Positions 46,511-54,698 of a stretch of DNA of 64,000 nt are shown piece by piece. The stretch spans positions 868,001-932,000 of the forward strand of contig CU207211.1 of the NCBI GenBank assembly GCA_000026125.1, written 5' to 3'. The notes under the pieces were generated by a model. That model ran no database searches, was not told the DNA's origin, and saw nothing but the letters and a program-made list of their open reading frames with translations. The first letter of the stretch is position 1. Each line of letters starts with the position of its first letter. A program made the position numbers and the translations under genes. Source of the stretch: Herminiimonas arsenicoxydans. Its GTDB lineage: Bacteria; Pseudomonadota; Gammaproteobacteria; Burkholderiales; Burkholderiaceae_D.

Positions 46511-47719
46511 TCAGGTCGCTGATTTCAGGTGGCTGAAGGTCAGCGCGGTCAGCAGGACGCCGATGGCGCCGACGGCAATGACTGGTCCGGTGCCGAAATG
46601 CCCGAGGGCCAGCCCGGCAGCTCCCACGCCTGCCGATTGGCCGAGGAAAAAGCAGGCCGCAAATGCAGAAACAGCGGCACCGCGTCGTTCCGGTGCCATT
46701 TGCGTGGCATTCATTTGCAGCGTGTTGTGCAGCATGTAAAAGCCCATCCCCGCAGCGAAACAGGCAGGGATGGCCCACTGCCAGCTTGGCGCCAGCCCTA
46801 TCGTGAGGAAGGATGTCGCGACGATGATTCCGCCCCAGCGCGTCAAGCCTTTTTCACCGAGCTTGCGCACCAGTCGACGCGAGGTGCCGGCATAGAGCAG
46901 GCCTCCGAGGCTGAATAACATCACCAGAGAGGCGGCATTCGTCAGTGACAGATGGTGTATGCGGTGCAGATGCGAGGCGATAAATGCAAACGCGCCGTAC
47001 AGGAATCCGCCTTCCAGGAATACGGTAACCAATACGACGCGGGCCCACGGCAGGGATAATATCTGACCGAATTCATTGACCATCCGACGTAATGCAGACC
47101 CTTCTGCCTTGTGCGTGGTCATAGCGTAGGCGGGAAGACGGCGGTTGAAGGAAAAGAGTGTCAGGGCGATCAATACAAAACAGAGTGAAATACCGAAAAA
47201 CGGGACCCGCCAGCTGAAATAATCGGCGGCCAAACCGCCGAACAGAACACCGGTAGATATGCCCACGATCTGACCGATAAGAAATTGCGCGAGCACCGGC
47301 TGTCTCCGGTCATAAGGCACTACATCGCCTATCCATGCCATGGACAGCGGCACGATAGCGGCTGCCGTTGCGCCGGCCAGCAGGCGAGCGACGATCAGCA
47401 AGGGATAGTTGGGTGCCAGTGCACACAGGAGTGCGGTGAGGGTGCATGCCACGCAGGCCCAGGCAATCACAAGGTACTTTCCGAAACGGTCGCCCAAGGG
47501 GCCGAAAAACAGCTGCGAAAAGCCGTATGCAATCGAAAATGCGGTAATGACGTAGGAAACGCTTCCCAGAGAAATATCGAATTCCTGCGCCAGTCTGGGT
47601 AGCAAGGGATCGGTTACGCGTAGCGATACGGCACTGGCGAAAGCTGCAAGCGACAGGGCAGGAATGGCAAGCGATGGAATTGGAGAAGAGGATTGCGCGG
47701 CTGCTTGGTCTGCGGACAT
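46511..47719 (-). CDS. MFS transporter, drug:H+ antiporter-1 type (YnfM-like)
   Basis: The 402-residue protein from the ATG at 47719 has about 12 hydrophobic segments and the MFS motif between segments 2 and 3 (FGPLGDRFGKYLVI). Motif spacing fits the YnfM/arabinose-efflux branch of 12-segment exporters. A TTG-initiated extension of 14 codons has no support. Substrate is not visible. Confidence 0.85.
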   Translation of the reverse strand: MSADQAAAQSSSPIPSLAIPALSLAAFASAVSLRVTDPLLPRLAQEFDISLGSVSYVITAFSIAYGFSQLFFGPLGDRFGKYLVIAWACVACTLTALLCALAPNYPLLIVARLLAGATAAAIVPLSMAWIGDVVPYDRRQPVLAQFLIGQIVGISTGVLFGGLAADYFSWRVPFFGISLCFVLIALTLFSFNRRLPAYAMTTHKAEGSALRRMVNEFGQILSLPWARVVLVTVFLEGGFLYGAFAFIASHLHRIHHLSLTNAASLVMLFSLGGLLYAGTSRRLVRKLGEKGLTRWGGIIVATSFLTIGLAPSWQWAIPACFAAGMGFYMLHNTLQMNATQMAPERRGAAVSAFAACFFLGQSAGVGAAGLALGHFGTGPVIAVGAIGVLLTALTFSHLKSAT

Positions 47720-48029
47720 GGAAGCTATATAAATGAATGCGGGTAGCAAAGCGTACAACAAATCGGCAAAACGTATTTCCCATCCAACATGGTTGTCTGT
47801 ACCCAGGCGACATTCTCCAGTATGAATGCGCCATTCAGGGCCCTGGCTTCGCTTTTTCCTACAAGTAATCGGGGCGCTGTCCTATATTATCCAATTCATA
47901 ACGCAGATACGATTCTACTCAAGCCGCCACGGTCATATTGATGCAATTGACTGACATGAGACGGCAGCAGTCTGGAGTCGGAGTGTTCTGAATATCATCG
48001 AACCGAAGTATAAAAATCAGAGGTGAATT
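47720..48029. other. Gene-free interval between the MFS gene and a hypothetical gene
   Basis: Divergent promoter region. The only structure seen is a 10-base palindrome CAGGGCCCTG at 47836-47845. AGAGGTGA lies before the ATG at 48030. Confidence 0.5.
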
Positions 48030-48449
48030 ATGTCTATCCTCCAAACGACTTTGCAAGATGCTTCCACTCTTTTCAAAAGCCGTGTGACAGTCGAGTGGCC
48101 TGCTTATGTCAAGGCTTGCCATGAAATTGCCAAAAAAAAATCTGATCCGGTAGAGATGGCTTTGCGGCAAAAACGTAACCAGGCATTGCAATACCTGTGC
48201 AATAAAACACCTGTGACCGGCCCTGCCTATAGCCTTACCGAACCGCGCATTTTTACGCCTCAATTTGTTTCCGAGTTGAGTGTGACGAATTCTAGATGGC
48301 GTGCCAAGCGCAATCCATGGGTGGCCTCGATGCTGAAAGACATGCGCGACAAGAGTGTCTGGCCATTGGCGGCAGACAGAAAAAACGTTCGGACCCTCGA
48401 GCCGCATAATGTTGTGCATTGGCCGAGCACCGTTAGCGAGTCAGTCTGA
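48030..48449 (+). CDS. Hypothetical soluble protein of 139 residues
   Basis: An AGAGGTG ribosome site precedes the ATG. The basic protein (MSILQTTLQDASTLFKSRVT) has no signal peptide, membrane segment or recognised family motif. The next small gene begins 47 bases later. Believed real from the ribosome site and codon pattern. Confidence 0.55.
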   Translation: MSILQTTLQDASTLFKSRVTVEWPAYVKACHEIAKKKSDPVEMALRQKRNQALQYLCNKTPVTGPAYSLTEPRIFTPQFVSELSVTNSRWRAKRNPWVASMLKDMRDKSVWPLAADRKNVRTLEPHNVVHWPSTVSESV

Positions 48450-48495
48450 TCATCTGCATGAGATGAAACTTCGCTCCAGAATTGAAAGTGATGCC

Positions 48496-48663
48496 ATGAA
48501 ACGCCTTTACACTTTATGTCTATGCACGATTGCCGCGATGGGCTCCCTGTTTGTGATTTTTAATCCGATCGCGGTATCGGCAGAAACCAGCCAGAATGAC
48601 ATGGCCGAGCAAGCGCAAATTACCACTCTGGTGACGATGGCGATTCCGCCGTACAAGTGGTAG
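48496..48663 (+). CDS. Small exported peptide precursor (55 residues)
   Basis: The frame opens with a long signal peptide (MKRLYTLCLCTIAAMGSLFV, cleavage expected near VSAETS), leaving about 23 mature residues. A strong terminator follows at 48722. No family is recognised. Upstream in-frame codons from 48355 overlap the previous gene and are rejected. Confidence 0.5.
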   Translation: MKRLYTLCLCTIAAMGSLFVIFNPIAVSAETSQNDMAEQAQITTLVTMAIPPYKW

Positions 48664-48721
48664 CAGTCGCTGAACAAGCCGCTGTCAGGTTGAACAAGAC
48701 CTGACAGCGGCTGATGACAGC

Positions 48722-48761
48722 AAAAAAAATCAGACGCCCATTGCTGTGCGTCTGATTTTTT
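48722..48761. terminator. Terminator between the small exported peptide and DUF6494 genes
   Basis: AAAATCAGACGC and GCGTCTGATTTT flank a ten-base loop, with A and T runs on both sides. It can serve the genes that converge here. Confidence 0.88.
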
Positions 48762-48797
48762 GTATGTGGCCCTCGTAGGGCTGAAAGCGTCACCTGT

Positions 48798-49004
48798 TTA
48801 TTGGAGGCGTATTTCCCCATCAAATACAATATGCAGCTTGATGCCTTCAATCTCCAGCGTGACTTTTGCCGGAAACGATTCGTCGCCCTTGATGCGTCCT
48901 TCTGCAATGGCTTTTTCCACCGCTTTTTCGATGGCATTCTGGGAACTGACGCCCACCATTTTCAGGAATTTTCGCATACTGAGATTGAAATTTTCTTCGT
49001 CCAT
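48798..49004 (-). CDS. DUF6494 family small protein
   Basis: The 68-residue protein begins MDEENFNLSMRKFLKMVGVS and has helices with AIEKAVEKAIAEGRIKG followed by a short beta section ending EIRLQ. This matches the DUF6494 type of short soluble proteins. An AGGAG-like site precedes the ATG. Function is unknown. Confidence 0.7.
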   Translation of the reverse strand: MDEENFNLSMRKFLKMVGVSSQNAIEKAVEKAIAEGRIKGDESFPAKVTLEIEGIKLHIVFDGEIRLQ

Positions 49005-49139
49005 CTTGGGCTCCTGTCTGATGTGAAATGTTTGCGAGATGAAAGGATGTTTCGCATGCCGCCGTCGTTCACCCTCAGTAGATCATAACGAATTTCAGCT
49101 CCATATGACAGCTAAAAGCCGGCGTATCGCGCAGGCTGA

Positions 49140-49802
49140 TCAAACAGCCCATTGCTCCAGGCGGTAAGCCGCATCCCAGAACATCCATTCCAGTTTTGCT
49201 GCATGCGTGTAAGCGGCATGCATGTCACGGCGCGTCTCTGCGCTGGCCACGCTTGCCACACGGTCTACCGTTTGAATGACACCCCGTACAGCAGCATGAA
49301 ATTCTTCTCCGGCATAGGTAGCGATCCATGCATCGTAAGGATTGTTTTTCGCGGCCCGTGCAAGTATGTCGCGACCTATTTCTGCATAAATCCAGAAGCA
49401 TGGCAGCAGGGCAGCCAGCGCGACCGGATATGAAGCGCTCCATGACGTCGCAACCAGATAGTTGCAGTAATGATGCGTGGTTGGAGAAAGCGGCGTGGCG
49501 GAAAAGGTCGCAGGACTGACATTGAATTGCTCCATGAAGTCCGCATGCAGACTGCGCTCGACAATGATGGCAGTGCGCGCAGCTTCTGAAAATTGTGCGA
49601 CTTCATCGCTGTTGTCCGCCTTGCCTGCAGCCACTGCGAGGGCGCGGCCGAAGGCGACCAGATAATGCGCATCCTGAATCATGTAATGACGGAAGCGTTC
49701 CTGGCTCAGGGTGCCGTCAGCAAGCTCCTGATTGAAAGGCATGGTGCGTATGGTTTCAAACAGGGCGGAATTTTCTTTCCAGATTTCAGCAGTAAAAGAC
49801 AT
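49140..49802 (-). CDS. tenA: Aminopyrimidine aminohydrolase/thiaminase II, TenA Cys type
   Basis: The 220-residue protein keeps the key residues at the numbering of B. subtilis TenA: Asp44 in MIQDAHYL, the catalytic Cys135 in LLPCFWIYAEIG and Glu205 in KLEWMFW. It hydrolyses aminopyrimidines in thiamine salvage. A second TenA-family gene of the Glu type lies just upstream on the same strand with a 51-base gap. Confidence 0.92.
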   Translation of the reverse strand: MSFTAEIWKENSALFETIRTMPFNQELADGTLSQERFRHYMIQDAHYLVAFGRALAVAAGKADNSDEVAQFSEAARTAIIVERSLHADFMEQFNVSPATFSATPLSPTTHHYCNYLVATSWSASYPVALAALLPCFWIYAEIGRDILARAAKNNPYDAWIATYAGEEFHAAVRGVIQTVDRVASVASAETRRDMHAAYTHAAKLEWMFWDAAYRLEQWAV

Positions 49803-49853
49803 CGTGTTCCTTTAATGAGGGTGGCAGGCCGCTATATGCAGGCGGCCTTGGAT

Positions 49854-50549
49854 TCATGGGTAGTCGAGAGGTGTGTAAACGTGATCGAAAAATGCACGCT
49901 CCAGCGCTACTGCGCGCCCGAACATGGCAGCGCAGCGCGCCTGATCCTGTGCATCCAGCAGCGGGCCGGTGCGATCGAGTTCGGCGCGCAGCCAGCCGAT
50001 GAATTCGGCGAAGGCCGGATTGTTGTGCAGCGTAATCCATTCTGCATGGATGAAGCGTTCCGGCAAGGCGGCGCCTGGACGATCGGCCCAGCTCAGGTAC
50101 AGCCATTCGGCAACGACCAGCACCGACAGGCACAAGGGATAGATCCGGCTCTCCGCAGATTCCGCCATCAAGTCTTGAAAAGCCCTGGTCGGCGCAGTCA
50201 GCGGCGGCGTTGTGCGGTATTTTTCAGACAGGCCCAATTCATCGAAAGCGCGCAGGAAGTAGGTATTTTCATCGCTGGTGATCATCGCGGCAAAGCGGGA
50301 GAAGCGCACGCGGGATGTGAAAAGATCGGCGCTGGCGATGGCGGCGCCGAGCAGCGCGACGAAGCGATCGATGAATTGATAATCCTGCACCAGATAATGT
50401 TGCAGCACATTGTCGGCAACCGTGCCGGCAAATAATTCATCGATGAAACGGTGATGGATGGCAGCATCCCAGTCGACCTGATTTTGCTCACGCAACCATT
50501 CGGTAAAGGTGCTGGCAGTATTGGTTCGCGTACTGAAGGTATTGGTCAT
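49854..50549 (-). CDS. TenA family protein, Glu type (TenA_E)
   Basis: The 231-residue paralogue has the TenA fold but a different active site: VVAEWLYLSW puts Glu148 where the other has the Cys motif, as in the TenA_E class, and Asp56 is kept in LVQDYQFI. TenA_E proteins act on thiamine breakdown products by a different route from the Cys type. The two genes form a likely operon for thiamine salvage. Confidence 0.87.
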   Translation of the reverse strand: MTNTFSTRTNTASTFTEWLREQNQVDWDAAIHHRFIDELFAGTVADNVLQHYLVQDYQFIDRFVALLGAAIASADLFTSRVRFSRFAAMITSDENTYFLRAFDELGLSEKYRTTPPLTAPTRAFQDLMAESAESRIYPLCLSVLVVAEWLYLSWADRPGAALPERFIHAEWITLHNNPAFAEFIGWLRAELDRTGPLLDAQDQARCAAMFGRAVALERAFFDHVYTPLDYP

Positions 50550-50611
50550 GAAAAATCTCGAAAATCTACGGGTAATGGCGGATCATTGTCAGGGTTCGCG
50601 CGGGACGAATT

Positions 50612-50941
50612 CTACAATGGAGGATATTTTTTTGCGTTGATGACGAGCTTGTCTTGAATCGCGGCATTCAGATCGACCTTCAGTACGGAGGCCAGACGTA
50701 TCAGATACAAGGCAACATCGGCCAGCTCCTGCCGTACGTGTTGCGCCGTTTCCGGTGCCTGCGCGACCAGCCATGATTCCTCTTCAGTGCGCCACTGAAA
50801 AATTTCCACCAATTCGCCAACTTCTCCGGTCAGGGCCATCGCCAGATTTTTGGGGGAATGGAATTGCTGCCAGTCGCGTGCATCGGCAAATTTTTTCAGC
50901 ACGTCTTCCAGTGCTTTGGTATCGAGCAGGGTATGAGGCAT
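50612..50941 (-). CDS. MazG-like nucleotide pyrophosphohydrolase
   Basis: The 109-residue protein has the all-alpha NTP pyrophosphatase metal motif GEVGELVEIFQW and the later ELADVALYLIRLA. This is the single-domain form (dCTPase/RS21-C6-like) that removes pyrophosphate from modified or excess dNTPs. It lies 62 bases upstream-side of the TenA pair on the same strand. Confidence 0.88.
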   Translation of the reverse strand: MPHTLLDTKALEDVLKKFADARDWQQFHSPKNLAMALTGEVGELVEIFQWRTEEESWLVAQAPETAQHVRQELADVALYLIRLASVLKVDLNAAIQDKLVINAKKYPPL

Positions 50942-51183
50942 GTGTATCGACGAGTAAATGCAGACTTTGCATATGATAGCCGCAATGTCGGTGCCCGGGG
51001 TTTGTGCACCCTCGTGCCCTGGCTAGGTGAAGTCCACAATTTACCGTTTTTTAACCTGTTTTATAGTGCTCGAAAGCTTCAGTGGCGCATGCCGCATGGC
51101 GTCGCAAGACTATCCGTATCAAACGATATTCATCAGCAGTCGTTTGAACTTACATGAATTCAGAGTTACTAAAAGGAAGAACA

Positions 51184-51390
51184 ATGAACAAGTCTTTATT
51201 CGCCGCAATTTTGCTGGCCCTGTCGCTGGCTGCCTGCAGTTCCGAAAAAACGGAAGCGACTGTACCTGCAGCATCCGAGGCTGCGCCCGCAACTGCGACC
51301 GATGCAGCGCCGTTAAGCGCTGAAGATGCTGAAAAAGAAAAAATCCGCAAGCAGAACGAAGCTGCTGAAGCTGCCTTGTCCGGACATTGA
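51184..51390 (+). CDS. Small alanine-rich lipoprotein
   Basis: The ATG at 51184 has AAGGAAGA upstream. The 68-residue precursor has the signal MNKSLFAAILLALSLAAC with lipobox LAAC, followed by an Ala/Glu-rich helix (SAEDAEKEKIRKQNEAAEAA). It is followed by a strong terminator. Function is not known. Confidence 0.75.
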   Translation: MNKSLFAAILLALSLAACSSEKTEATVPAASEAAPATATDAAPLSAEDAEKEKIRKQNEAAEAALSGH

Positions 51391-51413
51391 TATCGCGCAG
51401 TGTTGCAAGCTTT

Positions 51414-51441
51414 AAAAGCCGTCACTAGTGACGGCTTTTTT
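51414..51441 (+). terminator. Terminator after the small lipoprotein gene
   Basis: AAAAGCCGTCACT and AGTGACGGCTTTT form a fully symmetric stem followed by more T residues. Confidence 0.9.
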
Positions 51442-51479
51442 ATTGGCCCAACAGGATATGGCATTAAGAAATGCGGTGA

Positions 51480-52035
51480 TCAGCCTTGTGGAGTGCTTGT
51501 GATCTGGTGGCAGTAGGTCACCAGAGGGGGGCGGCGACTCGACGGGACAGACGCCACACTGCCAGTTTCCCGGTACTGCATAATTGATGAAGGTAGGATA
51601 GCGCAGCTTGAGACTCGCCATGATTTCCCTGAATTCTTCCAGTGTTTTTCCCCCGCCCAGGCGTGGATTGCGCTCCTTCTCCGTGCAATTGAAGAGGTCC
51701 GACGACCTTTGTAGTCATGTGCCGGATACACCAGCGCGTCGTCCGGCAGGGTAAACAGTTTTTCCTGCACGCTCTTGTACAAGGCATCGGTATCGCCGTG
51801 CCGAAAATCGGTACGGCCGCAGGTTTCTATCAGCAAGGCATCGCCGGTAAAAATTCTATCGTCGAACAGATAGGTGAAATGTCCGTCCGGGTATCCCGGA
51901 GCATGCAGTGCTTGCAGGACGCTGCTGCCGATTTACAGCGGCGTTCCTTCTTCAATCCCGATATCGGCGCAGGGAATCGATCATATGCCGGCATGGCAGG
52001 ATGCCGCCTCCTGCTCCACATAAGCTCGTGACAAG
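51480..52035 (-). pseudogene. Decayed second copy of the persulfide dioxygenase gene
   Basis: On the minus strand this matches residues 68 or so to the end of the intact dioxygenase at 53391-54140. Matching blocks include GYPDGHFTYLFDDRIFTGDA, CGRTDFRHGDTDALYKSVQE, RYPTFINYAVPGNWQCGVCP and the STPQG end. It has lost the N-terminal third with the HxHxDH site, has an in-frame stop after IGIEEGTPL, one frameshift near its upstream end and a pair of frameshifts near its middle and end. It cannot make an active enzyme. Confidence 0.85.
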
Positions 52036-52058
52036 CCTATGGATGCCCCAAAACGGGA

Positions 52059-52502
52059 CTAAATAGCATGCGGCTTTCTTTTACGATTGACGGATATTCG
52101 TTCCAGAAGCTCGAACACGAGCATGCCGGCTATCATCGCAACGAAGAACAGCAAAGGTTTTGCGCCACCCTGGGCAAGTGATACCAGGGCTGGCCCCGGG
52201 CAATATCCAGCCAATCCCCAACCGACGCCAAAGGTCAAGCCGCCGAGCACAAGCCGGCGGTCAATCTTCGTGGCTGTCGGCAGATGGATTGCTTCGCCCA
52301 GCAGCGATCGCTGCCACTTGTTTGCGAACGGAAATGCCAGTGAGCCTACTAGCAGTGCGCCACCCATGACAAATGCAAGCGACGGGTCCCAGTTTCCAGC
52401 CAGGTCCAGAAATCCAAGTACTTTGGATGGGTTTGCCATGCCTGACACAATCAGACCAAGACCAAATACCAGACCGGCCACTAACGACATCAGTAATTTC
52501 AT
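52059..52502 (-). CDS. YeeE/YedE family sulfur transport subunit (DUF6691, PmpB-like)
   Basis: The start at 52502 has GAGGAG upstream. The 147-residue membrane protein has four or so hydrophobic segments with GLIVSGMANPSKVLGFLDL and GVGWGLAGYCPGPALVSLAQ, the conserved Cys-containing loop of this family. It pairs with the next gene as the two halves of a YeeE/YedE-type transporter for thiosulfate-like or sulfane-sulfur species. The gap to its partner is 10 bases. Confidence 0.88.
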   Translation of the reverse strand: MKLLMSLVAGLVFGLGLIVSGMANPSKVLGFLDLAGNWDPSLAFVMGGALLVGSLAFPFANKWQRSLLGEAIHLPTATKIDRRLVLGGLTFGVGWGLAGYCPGPALVSLAQGGAKPLLFFVAMIAGMLVFELLERISVNRKRKPHAI

Positions 52503-52512
52503 CTCATTCTCC

Positions 52513-52944
52513 TCAGGTAAATGCGTGACGCACAAGATAGACGGTCACAAACCCGGCAAACATAAAAGCCAGCGTCGCCACCATCGAGCGCGGCGAGCGG
52601 CGAGACAGGCCGCATATGCCATGTCCGCTGGTACAACCCGACCCGTAACGGGTGCCTATGCCCACCAGCAGTCCGGCGATAATGAGTACCGGCGTGCTGG
52701 TATCGACGCGCACGACGGGGAGCGGGAATGCCAGGCCATAGACAAATGGTGCACACACCATGCCGGCGATGAAGGCAAGGCGCCATCCAATGTCGCCGTT
52801 GGAGGGCCTGAACAGGCCGCCAACTATGCCACTGATACCGACTATTCTGCCGTTGAAGAACAGGAATAACGTAGCCGACACGCCAATCAGCAAACCGCCG
52901 ACAAGTGAGATCCATGGTGTGAAGTGAACCCAGTCAATCGTCAT
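52513..52944 (-). CDS. YeeE/YedE family sulfur transport subunit (PmpA-like)
   Basis: From the ATG at 52944 the product has 143 residues with hydrophobic segments and the family motif GIGTRYGSGCTSGHGICGLS, with cysteines at the pore. It is 1 base after the stop of the repressor gene and 10 bases before the second subunit gene, so the three are one operon. Confidence 0.9.
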   Translation of the reverse strand: MTIDWVHFTPWISLVGGLLIGVSATLFLFFNGRIVGISGIVGGLFRPSNGDIGWRLAFIAGMVCAPFVYGLAFPLPVVRVDTSTPVLIIAGLLVGIGTRYGSGCTSGHGICGLSRRSPRSMVATLAFMFAGFVTVYLVRHAFT

Positions 52945-52945
52945 C

Positions 52946-53272
52946 TCATTTCTCCTCATCCTTGGGACAGTACAATTGGTACAGCACTTGCAGCACGGCC
53001 AGCGCTTCCGGGCTGGCGATGCTGTAGAAAATCTGCTTGCCTTCGCGACGCGTGTTTACCACCATTTCTTCTCGCAATACGGATAATTGCTGCGACAGCG
53101 TCGGTTGGCGAATACCGGTCATCGTTTCCAGCTCTCCGACCGAATATTCGCCTTGCGTCATCTGGCATAGCAGGAGCAGGCGGTCAGAGTTGGCAAGAAT
53201 CTTCAGCAGGCCGCAGGCCTGCACAGCAGAGGCCTGGAGTTTTACTAATTCAATTTGATTTGGATAGGTCAT
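52946..53272 (-). CDS. bigR: ArsR-type repressor, BigR/SqrR-like persulfide sensor
   Basis: The start at 53272 (MTYPNQIELVKL) gives 108 residues with a winged helix (SVGELETMTGIRQPTLSQQL, then SVLREEMVV). Cys36 (LLLLCQM) and Cys102 (YQLYCPKDEE) are 66 residues apart, the spacing of the sensing pair in SqrR and BigR, which form a tetrasulfide bridge with reactive sulfur species and release DNA. It is divergent from the dioxygenase and followed by the YeeE/YedE subunits. Longer upstream frames run into the operator and are rejected. Confidence 0.87.
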   Translation of the reverse strand: MTYPNQIELVKLQASAVQACGLLKILANSDRLLLLCQMTQGEYSVGELETMTGIRQPTLSQQLSVLREEMVVNTRREGKQIFYSIASPEALAVLQVLYQLYCPKDEEK

Positions 53273-53294
53273 GTGAAATCGGGAAAAGTAACGC

Positions 53295-53323
53295 TTTACA
53301 CTAAAAACATATACTATCATAAT
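53295..53323 (+). promoter_or_regulatory. Promoter of the persulfide dioxygenase gene
   Basis: TTTACA at 53295-53300 and CATAAT at 53318-53323 are 17 bases apart, a good match to the housekeeping consensus. Transcription would start near 53330. Confidence 0.65.
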
Positions 53324-53340
53324 ATATAAAAATATATATT
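53321..53340. promoter_or_regulatory. AT-rich palindromic operator for the BigR-like repressor
   Basis: AATATATA and TATATATT form a perfect 8-base inverted repeat with four A residues between. It overlaps the minus 10 region and start site of the dioxygenase promoter, the usual position for repression by ArsR proteins. Binding is inferred. Confidence 0.6.
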
Positions 53341-53390
53341 GATTGCACAAAGGCGGCAGCCTTTTTTCTTTGACCTGGTCAGGAGCCATT

Positions 53391-54140
53391 ATGATTTTCA
53401 GACAACTCTTCGAACCGCTGTCCAGCACCTATACCTATTTGCTGGCTGACGAACAAACCGGTCGGGCCATTCTCATCGACCCGGTCGTTTCTACCATGGA
53501 CCGCGATTTGGCCGAAGTCCGCCGCCTCGGCTTGACGCTTGCCTACACTATCGATACGCATATTCATGCTGACCATGTCACTGCAGCGCTCGAGCTCAAG
53601 CGGGCGGTTGGCAGCAAGATTGCTGCGCCGGCACATGATCGCCTACCATGCATAGACCTCGGTATCGAGGAAGGTAAGCCGTTTCAGGTCGACGGCATCA
53701 CGCTGCAACCACTTCATACGCCTGGTCACACGGACGGGCATTTTTCCTACCTGTTCAACGACCGGGTATTTACTGGGGACGCGTTGCTGATTGAAGGTTG
53801 CGGTCGCACTGACTTCCAGAATGGCGATGCCGACGCGCTGTATAAAAGCGTGCGAGAAAAGCTGTTTGCCCTGCCTGATGAGACGCTGGTATACCCGGGA
53901 CATGACTACAAGCAGCGCTTTGTCTCATCCATAGCGCAGGAAAAAGCGCGCAACCCGCGCTTGGGCGGCAACAAGACACTGGAAGAGTTCAAGCACATCA
54001 TGGCGAATCTGAACCTGCCGTACCCCACCTTCATCGATTATGCAGTGCCGGGAAACCGGCAGTGCGGCGTCTGTCCGCCGAACCTGCCGGAGAACCTGGA
54101 GAACTATTGCCGCCAAATGACCCAGAGCCCGCAAGGGTGA
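53391..54140 (+). CDS. Persulfide dioxygenase (ETHE1/Blh-like metallo-beta-lactamase fold)
   Basis: The ATG at 53391 has AGGAG upstream. The 249-residue protein has the metal site motif THIHADH (His57, His59, Asp61, His62), with His113, Asp130 and His171 as further ligands, the pattern of ETHE1-type iron dioxygenases that oxidise glutathione persulfide to sulfite. It has no fused rhodanese domain. It is divergent from the repressor operon and has a decayed paralogue 1.4 kb away. Confidence 0.9.
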   Translation: MIFRQLFEPLSSTYTYLLADEQTGRAILIDPVVSTMDRDLAEVRRLGLTLAYTIDTHIHADHVTAALELKRAVGSKIAAPAHDRLPCIDLGIEEGKPFQVDGITLQPLHTPGHTDGHFSYLFNDRVFTGDALLIEGCGRTDFQNGDADALYKSVREKLFALPDETLVYPGHDYKQRFVSSIAQEKARNPRLGGNKTLEEFKHIMANLNLPYPTFIDYAVPGNRQCGVCPPNLPENLENYCRQMTQSPQG

Positions 54141-54502
54141 AGACGGCCTTTGCGATGATTCAAAAATGGCACCCGACATTTTAAATTTATAGTCGTCAAA
54201 TCAAGTTAATTTGATATTCCTGCCAGCACATAAACGGCGCAACTGTCGTTAACGCAGCTCTGGCAACTGCCAGAGCTACTCGACGCATGTGTGATTTGCG
54301 CGAAAGAAAATTGGATGCGTATCGATGGAGTTACGTTTGAGAGCTGACCAGGAAGTTCTGGTGCAGAGATGAGGCATAGAATTTTTACGCGAAAAACATT
54401 AATTCACCGACGACATGCCGTTGTGAAATTGCGTTTGACGTTGTGAATTTTGGAGTGTGAAATTGCAGCGAAGACATAACATGCTGATTTCATTAGGGTC
54501 AG
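54141..54502. other. Gene-free interval before tRNA-His
   Basis: It contains the dyad at 54256-54277 and a near-direct repeat TGTGAAATTGC at about 54422 and 54459. No coding frame is convincing. Confidence 0.5.
54256..54277. repeat. Inverted repeat downstream of the dioxygenase gene
   Basis: AGCTCTGGCA and TGCCAGAGCT are exact complements separated by AC. No T tract follows, so an intrinsic terminator is not evident. Confidence 0.5.
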
Positions 54503-54579
54503 TGGGGTGGCTGATGGGGCTCGAACCCACGACAACAGGAATCACAATCCTGGACTCTACCAACTGAGCTACAGCCACC
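54503..54579 (-). tRNA. tRNA-His (anticodon GTG)
   Basis: Read on the minus strand, the cloverleaf has acceptor GTGGCTG pairing with CAGCCAC, D-loop with AGCTCAGTTGGTAGAG, anticodon loop TTGTGAT (anticodon GTG), T-arm with GGGTTCGAGCCCC and an encoded CCA. The extra G before position 1 opposite C73 is the histidine-tRNA identity feature. Confidence 0.96.
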
Positions 54580-54698
54580 ACTGATTTGCAACGAGTGTCT
54601 TGCGATGTTTTGCAACACAGCTGCGCATTATACAAAATTAGTGGGCCGCTGGCAAATCAAATAACGCGGTTCGGTGAAAATGACTTTTATGCTGCGAT

